DNA of 64,000 nucleotides from DAOUKH01 sp965207995. Lineage in GTDB: Bacteria; Chloroflexota; Dehalococcoidia; SHYB01. The notes under the pieces are model-generated. The model had not been told where the DNA came from. It saw nothing but the letters and a program-made list of their open reading frames with translations, and ran no database searches. Both the position numbers and the translations under genes were made by a program. Location of the stretch: assembly GCA_965207995.1 (NCBI GenBank), contig OZ242299.1, positions 806,001 to 870,000 of the forward strand, in the 5' to 3' direction. Within the stretch, counting starts at the first letter, position 1, and the number at the start of each line of letters is the position of its first letter. Shown one piece after another: positions 36,551-46,011 of the stretch.

Positions 36551-38146
36551 ATGCGCTCCTACCAGAATGAGGAGATGGTCCTCGGCGGCGTGTTGCGCGA
36601 GCAGGCGGCAACGAGGCCGCACCGCATCTTCCTCCGGTTTGACGGCGCCGATCTGACCTTCCACGAGTGTAACCAGATGGTCAATCGCGTCACCCACGGC
36701 CTCGCGGCACTCGGCGTGGGGCAGGGCGACAAGGTCGCCATCATGCTGCCGAACTGTCCCGAGTTCCTCTACCTCACCTTCGCGCTGGCCAAGCTGGGAG
36801 CCGTCTCCGTCCCCATCAACACCGCCTACAAGGGCGACCTGCTGGAGCACATCATCGTCTCGTCCGACTCGGCCTTCCTCGTCATCGAGGAGGAGTGGGT
36901 CGAACGGGCGGCAGCGGTCCCGCGCGCACTCGAACAGTTGCGGGCGATCGTCGTTCGGGCGCCCGGAGGAACGGCGCCGTCCATGGCCGGTGCCCGCACC
37001 GTCGGTTTTGACTCTTTAGTGAGCAGCGACACCGCCGAGCCCGGCATTGAGGTCGGCCACGGCGACCTCCAGGCGATCATGTACACCTCGGGGACGACGG
37101 GCGCATCGAAGGGCGTCATGGTCTCGCACGCCCACGCCATGACCTGCGGCCTCGATTGGCTGAAGTACACCGCATTCGAGGAAGACGAGGTGGTGTACTG
37201 CCCGCTGCCGCTCTTCCACGGCGTGGGGCTGTGGTGCGGCGTCATGGCGGTCCTCCTCAGCGGTTCGACCATCTGCATCGTCGACCGCTTCAGCGCCTCC
37301 TCGTTCTGGAGCGACGTACGCCGCTTCCAGGCCAATGTCTCGCTCGGCATCTTCTCCATGATCCCGATCCTCCTGAACCAGCCTCCGAGGCCCGACGACA
37401 AAGACCACACCCTTCGCGCCTTCTACCTCGGCCAATCGGCCATGGACGCGCCGCTGCACGAGCGGTTCGGCGTGCGTTCCGTCGAGATCTACGGCAGCAC
37501 CGAGCTCGGCATCGGGACGGGCAGCCCCTACGGCGCTTGGCGGCCCGGCTCGTGCGGGCAGGTCAACACCGACAGCTACGAGATCCGCATCGTCGATGAA
37601 TGGGACCGCGAGACGCCCCCCGGCGTCCCCGGCGAGATCGTCGCCCGACCCGTCAAGCCGTTCGTGATGACCACCGGCTACTACAACTTCGCCGCCGAGA
37701 CCGTCGCCGCCTTCCGCAATCTCTGGTTCCACACCGGCGACCGCGCCTATCGCGACGAGGACGGCTACATCTTCTTCGTCGACCGGGTCAAGGACGCCAT
37801 GCGCCGCCGCGGGGAGAACATCTCCTCATTCGAGGTCGAGCGCGGCGTCAACGCCCACCCCGCCGTTCTCGAGTCCGCCGCGATCGCCGTGCCGTCCGAG
37901 CTCGGCGAGGACGACGTCAAGATCTGCGTCGTCCTGCATCCGGGTGAGCAGCTAGCCCCCGAAGAGCTCCTCGCCTTCTGCGAGGAGCGCATGGCCTACT
38001 TCATGGTGCCGCGCTACGTCGAGTTCATCGACGCGCTGCCCAAGACGCCGACGGAGAAGGTCGAGAAGTACAAGCTCCGCAACGAGGGCGTCACACCGGC
38101 AACCTGGGACCGCGAGCAGGTCGGCTACAAGGTCAAGCGCGGCTGA
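36551..38146 (+). CDS. AMP-forming acyl-CoA ligase (CaiC/FadD-like)
   Basis: 531 residues of the ANL superfamily. The P-loop YTSGTTGASKG lies near 178, the A5 region reads VEIYGSTELGIGTG, A7 GDRAYRDEDGYIFFVDR, A8 RRRGENISSFEVE, and the A10 lysine is in TPTEKVEKYKLR at the C-terminus. It activates a carboxylic acid with ATP and CoA through an acyl-AMP. It resembles the crotonobetaine/carnitine ligase branch, but the acid is unknown. Divergent from maoC, whose product could act on the same intermediate. Confidence 0.92.
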   Translation: MRSYQNEEMVLGGVLREQAATRPHRIFLRFDGADLTFHECNQMVNRVTHGLAALGVGQGDKVAIMLPNCPEFLYLTFALAKLGAVSVPINTAYKGDLLEHIIVSSDSAFLVIEEEWVERAAAVPRALEQLRAIVVRAPGGTAPSMAGARTVGFDSLVSSDTAEPGIEVGHGDLQAIMYTSGTTGASKGVMVSHAHAMTCGLDWLKYTAFEEDEVVYCPLPLFHGVGLWCGVMAVLLSGSTICIVDRFSASSFWSDVRRFQANVSLGIFSMIPILLNQPPRPDDKDHTLRAFYLGQSAMDAPLHERFGVRSVEIYGSTELGIGTGSPYGAWRPGSCGQVNTDSYEIRIVDEWDRETPPGVPGEIVARPVKPFVMTTGYYNFAAETVAAFRNLWFHTGDRAYRDEDGYIFFVDRVKDAMRRRGENISSFEVERGVNAHPAVLESAAIAVPSELGEDDVKICVVLHPGEQLAPEELLAFCEERMAYFMVPRYVEFIDALPKTPTEKVEKYKLRNEGVTPATWDREQVGYKVKRG

Positions 38147-38182
38147 TCCGAGCCCCCTGTCCGCAGTCGTCTGTGCAGTCTG

Positions 38183-39289
38183 CTAGTCCATGTGGTAGAG
38201 CCGCATCGCGTTGCCCGCGAGAATCTGCTGCTTCTCGTCGGCGGGAATGCCCTCGAACGCGCGGTCGAGCACCGCCCATGTATTCGGCCAATCGGTAGCG
38301 GTGTGGGGATAGTCGCTCGACCACAGGATCTTGTCGAGGCCGATCGCGTGCCGAAGCTGCAGCGCCGACTGATCAGTGATGTAGGTGTAGAAGAGGTTGT
38401 GCTCGAAATAGTGGCTTGGCGGGTGCTTCGTCTTGACGTACGGAATCTGCAAGTCGCGCAGGTGACGCTTCTCCATCTGCTCCACGACGTAGGGCACCCA
38501 GCCGCAATCAACCTCCGCGAAGAGGAACTTCAGCTTGGGGAAGCGGTCGAACACCTCGGCATAGATCAGCTCGTTCATCCGGTCCGGCACGCTGGTGAAC
38601 CGGAAGGAGTTCTGCGCTCGTGTCGTGCTGTGATGGCCGACGGGTTCAGTCACGAGCGCGACATGGATGGCGATTGGGATGTCGGCCTCCTGCGCCACCG
38701 CCCAGAAGGGGTCGTCCGCGGGGGAGACGGGGTCTCCACCCGAGGGATAGCCGCCGATGACGATCCCTCGGATTCCCGGCAGCGAGAGGGCGCGGTGGAA
38801 CTCCGCGATCGCCTCCTCGGCCCCGCAACAGGGGATCATCGCCAGGCCGAAGAAACGGTCCGGGGCATGGCTGCAATACTCGGACAGCCAATCGTTATAG
38901 GCGCGGATCAGGGCGGTCTGGAGTTCGGCGTCCCCGCGGTTCCACCAGATGCCGTTCGAGAGCCGTGGCGTGGGGAACATCACCTCCGCGTCGACGCCGT
39001 CGATGTCGATCTCCCTGATCCGCTCCGCCGGGTCAAAGCCGCCCCGCCGCACGTTCGCCCACTTGACCCACGGCGATCGCTTGTCGGCGGGATCGGTGGC
39101 GCACTGGTTGAGCCCGAAGTGGACCGGGTCGGCGGCGCCTTCGATCACCCAGGCGTCGCCCTTTTCGAACCGCTCCATGCGAGGGGCGCGGTCGGCGAAC
39201 TTCGCGGGCACGCGGTCCCGCCACAGTTCCGGCGGCTCGTTCACGTGGGAGTCGCCGGAAATCAGCTTGTACTCGATCCGCTTTGCCAT
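38183..39289 (-). CDS. amidohydrolase-2 family metal hydrolase, copy 1
   Basis: 368 residues of the ACMSD-like amidohydrolase family. Metal ligands can be placed at GDSHVNEP (His15), IPIAIHV in the middle, and SSDYPHTATDW near the C-terminus. Enzymes of this type decarboxylate or hydrolyse aromatic and heterocyclic compounds. The neighbouring cupin and a second copy 460 bp away on the same strand suggest a tandem duplication around the cupin. The two copies keep the same length and most of the sequence. Confidence 0.87.
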   Translation of the reverse strand: MAKRIEYKLISGDSHVNEPPELWRDRVPAKFADRAPRMERFEKGDAWVIEGAADPVHFGLNQCATDPADKRSPWVKWANVRRGGFDPAERIREIDIDGVDAEVMFPTPRLSNGIWWNRGDAELQTALIRAYNDWLSEYCSHAPDRFFGLAMIPCCGAEEAIAEFHRALSLPGIRGIVIGGYPSGGDPVSPADDPFWAVAQEADIPIAIHVALVTEPVGHHSTTRAQNSFRFTSVPDRMNELIYAEVFDRFPKLKFLFAEVDCGWVPYVVEQMEKRHLRDLQIPYVKTKHPPSHYFEHNLFYTYITDQSALQLRHAIGLDKILWSSDYPHTATDWPNTWAVLDRAFEGIPADEKQQILAGNAMRLYHMD

Positions 39290-39338
39290 AGCTGAGGCGA
39301 GCCCTATTGGGGCAATTGAGGGGCGCTGACCCTCAACA

Positions 39339-39716
39339 CTATTTGGGCCGGTCCTCCGGCTTCATCACACCCTTGGGCGGACGATCCCGAATGGTCAGGA
39401 ACTCGGCCCCCTCCGGCCCAGCGACGAGCGGCCCGTAGACCGTGCCCTCATCGATGGCGAGCGCCGTTCCGGGCTTGTAGACCTCGCCGCCAACCGTCAA
39501 CTCGCCGGCGGTGACGTAGAGAATTTCGTTGCAGGGATGCCAGTGCGCCGGGACCTCCATGCCGGGGTCGTAGCGCGCCTTGCCGAAGAAGGGGCCGGTA
39601 TCCTCGAAGGCCGCGATGGGATAGCGAGAGCGCGTCCGCAACTCCACGCCGTCCTTCTCGAACCGGCTGCCGCTCTTCCAGGGCAATTCGTCTTCGATAA
39701 TCACGCGTACCGCCAT
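39339..39716 (-). CDS. single-domain cupin protein
   Basis: 125 residues, one cupin barrel. The first motif is HWHPCNEILYVTAGE, with two His and a Glu as likely metal ligands; the second is weak, with EGTVYGPLVAG where a His is expected. Cupins of this size are dioxygenases, isomerases or simple binding proteins. It lies between two amidohydrolase paralogues on the same strand (32 and 49 bp gaps) and probably acts on the same ring compound. Confidence 0.82.
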   Translation of the reverse strand: MAVRVIIEDELPWKSGSRFEKDGVELRTRSRYPIAAFEDTGPFFGKARYDPGMEVPAHWHPCNEILYVTAGELTVGGEVYKPGTALAIDEGTVYGPLVAGPEGAEFLTIRDRPPKGVMKPEDRPK

Positions 39717-39748
39717 GCCGCACCTCCGTTGAAGTCTTCGCTACTCCG

Positions 39749-40855
39749 CTAGCCGATGTGGTAGAGGCGCATCGCGTTGCCCGCGAGTATCTGGTGCTTC
39801 TCCTCAGCAGGGACGCCCTCGAACGCGCGGTCGATCGCGGTCCAGGAGTTCGGCCAGTCGGTCGATGTGTGGGCGTAGTCGCTCGACCACAGGATCTTGT
39901 CGAGGCCGATCGCGCCCCGGTTCTGTACCGCGTAGTTGTCGGTGATATAGGTGTAGAAGATGTTGTGCTCGGTGTAGTAGCTCGGAAGGTGTTTGGTCTT
40001 GACGTAGGGGATCTGCAGGTCCCGCACGTGGTGCTTGTCCATCTGTTCGATGACGTAGGGCACCCACCCGCAATCGACCTCCGCGAAGATGAACTTGAGG
40101 CCGGGGAAGCGGTCGAACACCTCGGCGTAGACCAGCTCGTTGATCCTCCCCGGCACGCTGGTGAACCGGAAGGTCGCCTGGGGGATGGTCGTGCTGTGGT
40201 GACCGACGGGCTCGGTCGCGAGGGAGACGTGGATGGCGATGGGAATATCGGCTTCCTGCGCCGCTGCCCAGAGCGGGTCGTCCGCTGGAGAGACGTGGTA
40301 CTCACCCGAGGGATAGCCGCCGATCACGGCACCACGGATCCCGGGCAGGGCGAGGGCGCGGTGGAACTCCGCGACCGCCTCCTCGACTCCACAGCAGGGC
40401 ATCATCGCCAGACCGAAGAGGCGGTCCGGCGCATGGGTGCAATACTCTGAGAGCCAGTCGTTGTACGCCCGGATCAGGGAGGTCTGAAACTCCGCGTCCT
40501 CGCGGTTCCACCAGATGCCGTTCGAGAGGCGTGGGGTAGGATACAGCAGCTCCCCATCGACGCCGTCGATGTCGATCTCCTTGATCCGTTCCGCCGGATC
40601 GAAGCCGCCGCGCCGCACGTTCTCCCACTTGATCCACCGTGACCGCTTCTCGATTGGATCCGAGGCGCATTGATTGAGCCCGAAGTGAACCGGGTCGATG
40701 GCGCCCTCGATGACCCAGGCGTCGCCCTCTTCGAACCGCTGCATGCGCGGGGCGCGGTCGGCGAACTTCGCGGCCACTCGGTCCCGCCACAGTTCCGGCG
40801 GCTCGTTCACGTGGGAGTCTCCGGAGATGAGCTTGTATTCGGTCCGTTTCGTCAT
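39749..40855 (-). CDS. amidohydrolase-2 family metal hydrolase, copy 2
   Basis: 368 residues, nearly the same as the first copy along its whole length (same GDSHVNEP, IAIHV and SSDYAHTSTDW sites; Pro to Ala in the last motif). Start at ATG 40855, with GGGGTGA upstream; a longer frame to 40927 has no support. Differences cluster in SPADDPLWAAAQ and in the loop facing the active site, so the two may have different substrates. Confidence 0.87.
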   Translation of the reverse strand: MTKRTEYKLISGDSHVNEPPELWRDRVAAKFADRAPRMQRFEEGDAWVIEGAIDPVHFGLNQCASDPIEKRSRWIKWENVRRGGFDPAERIKEIDIDGVDGELLYPTPRLSNGIWWNREDAEFQTSLIRAYNDWLSEYCTHAPDRLFGLAMMPCCGVEEAVAEFHRALALPGIRGAVIGGYPSGEYHVSPADDPLWAAAQEADIPIAIHVSLATEPVGHHSTTIPQATFRFTSVPGRINELVYAEVFDRFPGLKFIFAEVDCGWVPYVIEQMDKHHVRDLQIPYVKTKHLPSYYTEHNIFYTYITDNYAVQNRGAIGLDKILWSSDYAHTSTDWPNSWTAIDRAFEGVPAEEKHQILAGNAMRLYHIG

Positions 40856-41010
40856 CGGTTCACCCCGCGCCGTGGGCCGGGCAGCCCTGAGATCCGCCGC
40901 TAGTCTACTTGATTCCGGCCAACCCACGCCTCCATGCGATTCGAGCGGACGTTGTTGGTGCTATTCTGTCGGCCATTCCCTTAAGTGAGCACGTCTCGCG
41001 GAGGCGACCC

Positions 41011-41553
41011 ATGGCGCGCGTACCCTACATCACCCGTGACGACCTTGGCCCAGCGGAGCAGCCGCTCTACGACGGCATCGTGGAGCCCCGCGGCGGCAGG
41101 CTTGCCGCCGTCTTCTCGCTGCTCCTCAACGCCCCGGAAATGGCCTCGCTCGTGGGCGATGTCGGCGCCTACGCCCGCTTCCGCTCCCAGATCCCCGGCA
41201 ACGCCCGCGAGACGGTCATCTTGACCACGGCCCGCGAGATCGGCTGCGCCTACGAGTTCACCCACCACATTCCCATCGCCCGCAAGGAGGGCGTGCGCGA
41301 GCTCGTGATCGACGGGATCAAGGCGGGCAACACCCGCGGCATGATCCCTCAGGAGTCGGTCTTCGTCGACTACGCCAAGCAGGTGGTCAACAACAAGGTC
41401 AATGACGCGACCTACACCGCCATCGAGCACCTGCTCGGGCGCCAGGGCGCGGTTGAGGTCACCGTGCTCGCTGGCTACTACACCATGCTCGGCCTCTCCA
41501 TGATGGCCCTCGGCGTCGAGCTCGAAGAAGGCGTCGAGGACCTGTTGGCTTAG
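41011..41553 (+). CDS. carboxymuconolactone decarboxylase-family protein
   Basis: 180 residues, all-helical AhpD/CMD fold. The conserved helix reads ARETVILTTAREIGCAYEFTHHIPIARKEG. The two-cysteine motif of the AhpD peroxidase is absent (only one Cys), so it is closer to 4-carboxymuconolactone decarboxylase. Start at ATG 41011, with GGAGGCG 6 nt upstream. It is divergent from the amidohydrolase cluster and could act downstream of ring opening. Confidence 0.88.
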   Translation: MARVPYITRDDLGPAEQPLYDGIVEPRGGRLAAVFSLLLNAPEMASLVGDVGAYARFRSQIPGNARETVILTTAREIGCAYEFTHHIPIARKEGVRELVIDGIKAGNTRGMIPQESVFVDYAKQVVNNKVNDATYTAIEHLLGRQGAVEVTVLAGYYTMLGLSMMALGVELEEGVEDLLA

Positions 41554-41630
41554 CCGCCTAGCCCCGCGTGAGCACCACGCTCCGGTAGGCGTCCACGGTG
41601 GCCCGGAAGGTGACAGCCCGGGCCGCCATG

Positions 41631-41636
41631 TATACT
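41631..41636 (+). promoter_or_regulatory. -10 element TATACT
   Basis: TATACT, 24 nt before the TIM-barrel gene. A GTGACA at 41610-41615 matches a -35 but leaves only a 15-nt spacer. Confidence 0.4.
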
Positions 41637-41659
41637 CGCGGCATTCCGAAAGGTGCCAC

Positions 41660-42511
41660 ATGAAAGGGACGCTCGGCCCGAACGATCTGGTCATCACGGG
41701 CGCGACGCTGGGCAACCCGCCCTACCGCGCCATCATCGAGGCCGCCGCCGCGGGCGGCTTCGACGGCGTGTCGATTTCGCCGACGCGGGCGTACCTCGCC
41801 GCCAAGGAAGGGGGCATGAAGGCCACGGAGATGCGCGCAATCGCCGAGGCGAACGGCGTGGTCGTCAACGACGTGGACGCCGTCGCCGTCTGGACCGGGT
41901 CCGACAGGCCCAGCACTCACGGACCGCCGGCGAGCGAGGACTTGGTCTACGAGGCGGGGGAGGCGCTCGGGGCGACCTTCGTCAACGTCGTCTTCGGCAG
42001 CGACGGCCCACTCCCCGTCGATCAGGTCACCGAAGCCTTCGCCGGGGTCTGCAAGCGGGCAATCGACCGTGGACTCTGGCCATACCTCGAGTTCGTCCCC
42101 TCCATGCGGGCGGTTCCCGACGTGGCGACGGCGTGGCGCGTGGTGCAGGACTGCGGCTGTCCCGAAGCCGGACTGCTCGTCGACACGTGGCACTGCCGGA
42201 CGGGCGGCACGACATACGACGAGCTGCGGGTCCTTCCCGGCGACCGCGTGACCGGGGTGCAGGTCAACGACGCTCCCGACGAGCCGGCCGAGGAGCTCAT
42301 CAAGGTCGGCATGCAGCGCCGGCTTCCGCCGGGCGACGGCGTCCTCGACCTCGTGGAGTTCATCCGCATCCTAGACGCCATCGGCTCACAGGCACCGCTC
42401 AGCATCGAGGTCTTTTCCACCGAGCTGGTGCAACGGCATGCTCCGCCGGAGCTCGCCAAGCTGCTCGGCGATTCCCTGCGAGCGGTCATCGCTCAAGCAC
42501 GCCCGGCCTAA
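41660..42511 (+). CDS. xylose isomerase-like TIM-barrel (AP endonuclease 2 family) protein
   Basis: 283 residues. It has the divalent-metal TIM-barrel layout: GGFDGVSISP, then YLEFVPS and GLLVDTWHC with likely metal ligands, VTGVQVNDAP, and a final SIEVFS with a Glu. Relatives are sugar-phosphate epimerases and isomerases and inosose dehydratases. Substrate unknown. An AAAGGTG ribosome-binding site is 5 nt upstream. The gene stands 97 bp before a second acyl-CoA synthetase alpha gene. Confidence 0.82.
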   Translation: MKGTLGPNDLVITGATLGNPPYRAIIEAAAAGGFDGVSISPTRAYLAAKEGGMKATEMRAIAEANGVVVNDVDAVAVWTGSDRPSTHGPPASEDLVYEAGEALGATFVNVVFGSDGPLPVDQVTEAFAGVCKRAIDRGLWPYLEFVPSMRAVPDVATAWRVVQDCGCPEAGLLVDTWHCRTGGTTYDELRVLPGDRVTGVQVNDAPDEPAEELIKVGMQRRLPPGDGVLDLVEFIRILDAIGSQAPLSIEVFSTELVQRHAPPELAKLLGDSLRAVIAQARPA

Positions 42512-42563
42512 CGCCGGCCGCGAGCCGGGCATCTTGGCTAGGGGAGCCCTGAGCGCGCGCGTG

Positions 42564-42569
42564 TATACT
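42564..42569 (+). promoter_or_regulatory. -10 element TATACT
   Basis: TGTATACT, 39 nt before the start of the acyl-CoA synthetase alpha gene; no recognisable -35. Confidence 0.35.
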
Positions 42570-42607
42570 CACCGGCGGCAATTCGCCCGCGCAGGGACTC
42601 GCCGCGC

Positions 42608-44020
42608 ATGACGCATCCCCTCGACCCCATCTTCCATCCCCGTTCGATCGCGGTTGCAGGGGCGTCCCCGGACTCCTCGAAGTCGGGAAACCAGTTCTTC
42701 AGGAATCAAGCCCATCATGGGTTCGCAGGGGACTTGTACCCGGTCAACCCCCGGGGCGAGGACGTGCTTGGCTACCGGGGCTACAAGAGCCTCGACGACA
42801 TTCCGGGCCACGTCGACTACGTGATCTCCACCGTGCCCGCCGAGGCGGCGCTCGACCTCATCGAACAAGCGGGCAGGAAGGGGACACGCGCCGTCCATTT
42901 CTTCACCGCCCGCTTCAGCGAGACGGGCGACCGCGAAAAGGCGGAACTGGAGCGAGCGCTCGTGGCGCGGGCGAGGGCCGCCGACGTCCGTATCCTCGGG
43001 CCCAATTGCATGGGCATCTACCACCCCAAGCACGGCATGGCCTTTTGGCCCTCGCCCAAAGAGCCGGGGAACGCCGCCGTGCTCGCCCAGAGCGGCGGCA
43101 ACATGCTGGAGCTCATCCACGTCACCTCGCAGCGGGGGCTGCGCTTCAGCAAGGTGATGAGCTACGGCAACGCCACCGACATCAACGAGGCCGACCTCGT
43201 CGAGTACTTCGGGCAGGACGAGGAGACGGCGGTGATCGGCGCCTATATCGAGGGCGTGCGGGACGGGCCGCGGTTCGCGCGGGCGCTTGCCGAGGCCGTC
43301 CGCCGCAAGCCGGTGGTGATCTGGAAGGGTGGGCGGACATCGGCCGGCCAACGCGCCGCGGCGTCGCACACCGCCTCCCTCGCCGGATCGGAGGAGATCT
43401 GGCGCGCGCTCGCCCGGCAGACCGGCGCGGTCCTCGTCGACAGCCTTGACGACCTTGGCGATATGCTGATCGCCTTCGCCAACTCGCCGCCGGCGGCGGG
43501 GCGGCGCGTCGGCGTCGTGGGCGGCGGCGGCGGCCGCATGGTCGAGAGCGCCGACGCGTGCGAGGACGCCGGGCTGGTCGTCGAGCCGGTTCCCGAGTCG
43601 GTGCGGGAGGAGTACCGCGCCAGGTTCCCCGAGGTCGCCGACTGGATCACCAACCCCGCCGACATCTCTATCCTGGGCGGCTCCGACCTCGACGAGGCCG
43701 CGATCTTCGAGATGTTCGCCGCGCGGCCGGAATACGACCTCCTCCTCGCCAACCTCCCAGGGCCTTGGCTCTTCGACGGGCAACGGACCGAGGGCCAGAT
43801 CATGGCGCCGGTCGAGCGCCTGGTTGAGACGGCGAGGCGCTCGGGGAAGCCCGCCGCCTTCGTCGTCAACGACGCGGTCAGCAGCCGCCGGGGCGACGTC
43901 GACGTCACTCTGCGAATCCGAGCATGCGTCGCCGAGGCGGGTCTCCCCGTCTATCCTAGTATCCGCCGCGCAGCGCGGAGCCTATCGCGTCTCGCCGCGT
44001 TCTACGCCGACGACCGCTAG
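42608..44020 (+). CDS. ADP-forming acyl-CoA synthetase alpha-type protein, second copy
   Basis: 470 residues, same domain order as the gene at 28500: CoA-binding Rossmann domain (IAVAGASPDSSKSGNQF, YPVNPRGEDVLGYRGYKSL), then two ligase domains with the phospho-His likely H254 in SHTASLAG. Similarity to the first copy is clear but far from identity, so the two are old paralogues. As with the first, no ATP-grasp subunit is nearby. Confidence 0.85.
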   Translation: MTHPLDPIFHPRSIAVAGASPDSSKSGNQFFRNQAHHGFAGDLYPVNPRGEDVLGYRGYKSLDDIPGHVDYVISTVPAEAALDLIEQAGRKGTRAVHFFTARFSETGDREKAELERALVARARAADVRILGPNCMGIYHPKHGMAFWPSPKEPGNAAVLAQSGGNMLELIHVTSQRGLRFSKVMSYGNATDINEADLVEYFGQDEETAVIGAYIEGVRDGPRFARALAEAVRRKPVVIWKGGRTSAGQRAAASHTASLAGSEEIWRALARQTGAVLVDSLDDLGDMLIAFANSPPAAGRRVGVVGGGGGRMVESADACEDAGLVVEPVPESVREEYRARFPEVADWITNPADISILGGSDLDEAAIFEMFAARPEYDLLLANLPGPWLFDGQRTEGQIMAPVERLVETARRSGKPAAFVVNDAVSSRRGDVDVTLRIRACVAEAGLPVYPSIRRAARSLSRLAAFYADDR

Positions 44021-44051
44021 CCCGCGTAATGGCAGAGGGGGCTAGGCCCCG

Positions 44052-44990
44052 TCAGCGGAGCCTGCCTTCGAAGTACGCCGCGATCCTGCGGACGTATTCT
44101 TCCGGCGCCTCCAGGTAGCCGTCGGAGTGCCCCGGGCTGTCGACGAGCCACAGCTCGCTGCCCGCCGCTGCGGCGCCGTGCACACGGATGCCGTGTTCCA
44201 CCGGCACGCGATCGTCGTTCTTGCCATGAATGACGAGGATGGGGTAGTCGAGGGCGGCGACGGACTTTTCGGGAATCATCTGGCCCAGATCGATACCGTA
44301 GAACCACTTGGCCATCACCCGCGCGGGCGGGATGAAGGCGGGAATCATCCAGCGGGGGAAGGGGGTCTTGAGCGCGGCCTCGTTGGCGACGAGGTCGTGG
44401 ACCTTGGCATAGGGGCTGTCGAGGGCCAGAGCATAGATCGCGGGCTCCTGCTCCGCAGCCAAAACCGAGGCGGCGGCGCCCATCGAGAAGCCGAGGATGC
44501 CAACCCGCTCCGGCGGAACACCCCGTTCTTCAAGATAGTCAAGGGCGCCGAGCACGTCGCGCTGCTCGAAGAAGCCGCCGGAGGCCCGGTCGCCCCCCGA
44601 GGTGCCGTGGGCGCGCAGGTCGAACATGAGCGCGCCGTAGCCTCGCGAGGCAAAGTCGGCGGTGATCGGAAGGATGTCGTCCCCGGTCCGCTGCGACCCC
44701 TGGCCGTGCACGAAGAGCACCACCGGCCCGTCGGGCGGCGGAGCAACGTACCAACCTTCCAACACGAGTTCGTCGCCACGGGGGTTGAACCGCACTTCTT
44801 CGAACGTCAGACCGAAGTCGCCGGGGTCGCCCTCATGGGGGTCCCGCTCGGCGGCCGTCGTGCCCCGCGCGATGAGGAAGGCGATGAGCAGGTAGCCCAC
44901 GACCAGGACGACGAGCGCAACGCCGATGCCGATCCAAGCCCGGAGTCCGAGCCGCGGCCGGCGGGCCAAAAAGCTGGCAATGCGTCCCAT
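44052..44990 (-). CDS. membrane-anchored alpha/beta hydrolase
   Basis: 312 residues. An N-terminal membrane helix (AWIGIGVALVVLVVGYLLIAFLIA) precedes a serine hydrolase domain: oxyanion HGQGSQ, nucleophile elbow GFSMGAA, Asp in HGKNDDRV, His in SPGHSDGY. It resembles BAAT/acyl-CoA thioesterase-like and CocE-like hydrolases of unknown role, probably facing outward. ATG 44990 was chosen, with GGGGG a few bases upstream. Confidence 0.85.
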   Translation of the reverse strand: MGRIASFLARRPRLGLRAWIGIGVALVVLVVGYLLIAFLIARGTTAAERDPHEGDPGDFGLTFEEVRFNPRGDELVLEGWYVAPPPDGPVVLFVHGQGSQRTGDDILPITADFASRGYGALMFDLRAHGTSGGDRASGGFFEQRDVLGALDYLEERGVPPERVGILGFSMGAAASVLAAEQEPAIYALALDSPYAKVHDLVANEAALKTPFPRWMIPAFIPPARVMAKWFYGIDLGQMIPEKSVAALDYPILVIHGKNDDRVPVEHGIRVHGAAAAGSELWLVDSPGHSDGYLEAPEEYVRRIAAYFEGRLR

Positions 44991-45051
44991 AGATCCCCCA
45001 CCTGTCGCCCGCATCATACGCCGCACTGCCGCGCGCTGCAGCCAGGCGCTC

Positions 45052-45057
45052 TATAAT
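45052..45057 (+). promoter_or_regulatory. -10 element TATAAT for the lyase gene
   Basis: CTATAATCGAGG: a perfect TATAAT, 52 nt before the ATG, sharing the context TATAATCG with two other promoters in this window. No -35 seen. Confidence 0.45.
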
Positions 45058-45109
45058 CGAGGCCAGCTGTCAAGGGCGTCCTTCAAGAACGCGCGAAAGG
45101 AATCCACAG

Positions 45110-45991
45110 ATGAACGGCCCCGCACGACTCACCGAGCTGCTGGAACGGGACGGCATTATCACCGCGCCGGGAACGCACGACGCCATCACGGCCAAGCTGG
45201 CCGTCCAGGCCGGGTTCGAGGCCTGCTACGTCAGCGGCAGCGGAATCTCGACCGCCTTGACCGGCCTTCCCGACGTGGGCATGGTCACGCTCACTGAAAT
45301 GGCGAAGGCGGTGCGCTACATCAACGACGCCGCACCCGGCATGCCGCTCATCGTTGACGGCGATACCGGCCACGGCAGCGCCTTGAACGCGATGCGCTAC
45401 GTCCACGAGCTCGAACGCTCGGGAGCGGCGGCGGTCCACATCGAAGACCAGGAATTCCCCAAGCGCTGCGGCCATCTCGACGGTAAGACCATCGTCCCCG
45501 CCGACGAGATGATCGGCAAGGTGCGCGCGGCCCTGGAGGCGCGGTCCGACCCCAACTTCCGCATCATCGCCCGCTGCGACGCCAAGGCCGTCGAGGGGCT
45601 CGCGCCCGCCATCGAACGCATGAAGCGCTACGCCGACGCCGGCGCCGACATCATCTTCCCCGAGGCGCTGCAATCGGAGGAGGAGTTCCGCACCGTGGCC
45701 GAGGCCATCGATATCCCACTGCTGGCCAACATGACGGACTTCGGGAAGACGCCCTACATCAGCGCCGACCAATTCGAGGCCTGGGGATTCAAGATCGTGA
45801 TCTTCCCCGTCTCCGCCCTGCGCATCGCCAACCACGCCGTCCTCGAATTCTTCAAGGCGCTGCGCGACTCAGGGACACAGAGGGAGCACCTCGAACAGAT
45901 GCTGACGCGGCAACATCTCTACGAGATCATCGACTACGACAAGTACCAAAACTATCAGGACCAGTTCGCCTTAAGCGAGCCGCCCTCGTAA
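45110..45991 (+). CDS. isocitrate lyase / PEP mutase family protein (methylisocitrate lyase or oxaloacetate decarboxylase like)
   Basis: 293 residues, TIM barrel of the ICL/PEPM superfamily. VDGDTGHG (82-89) supplies the Mg-binding acids, IEDQEFPKRCGH (111-122) carries the lyase Cys120, and RCDA lies further on. KRCGH is the motif of 2-methylisocitrate lyases; oxaloacetate decarboxylases of the family usually lack it. It likely cleaves a 2-hydroxy-dicarboxylic or tricarboxylic acid. The downstream genes on the same strand begin 103 bp later. Confidence 0.86.
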   Translation: MNGPARLTELLERDGIITAPGTHDAITAKLAVQAGFEACYVSGSGISTALTGLPDVGMVTLTEMAKAVRYINDAAPGMPLIVDGDTGHGSALNAMRYVHELERSGAAAVHIEDQEFPKRCGHLDGKTIVPADEMIGKVRAALEARSDPNFRIIARCDAKAVEGLAPAIERMKRYADAGADIIFPEALQSEEEFRTVAEAIDIPLLANMTDFGKTPYISADQFEAWGFKIVIFPVSALRIANHAVLEFFKALRDSGTQREHLEQMLTRQHLYEIIDYDKYQNYQDQFALSEPPS

Positions 45992-46011
45992 GCCGCAATG
46001 CGGGTATGGGG

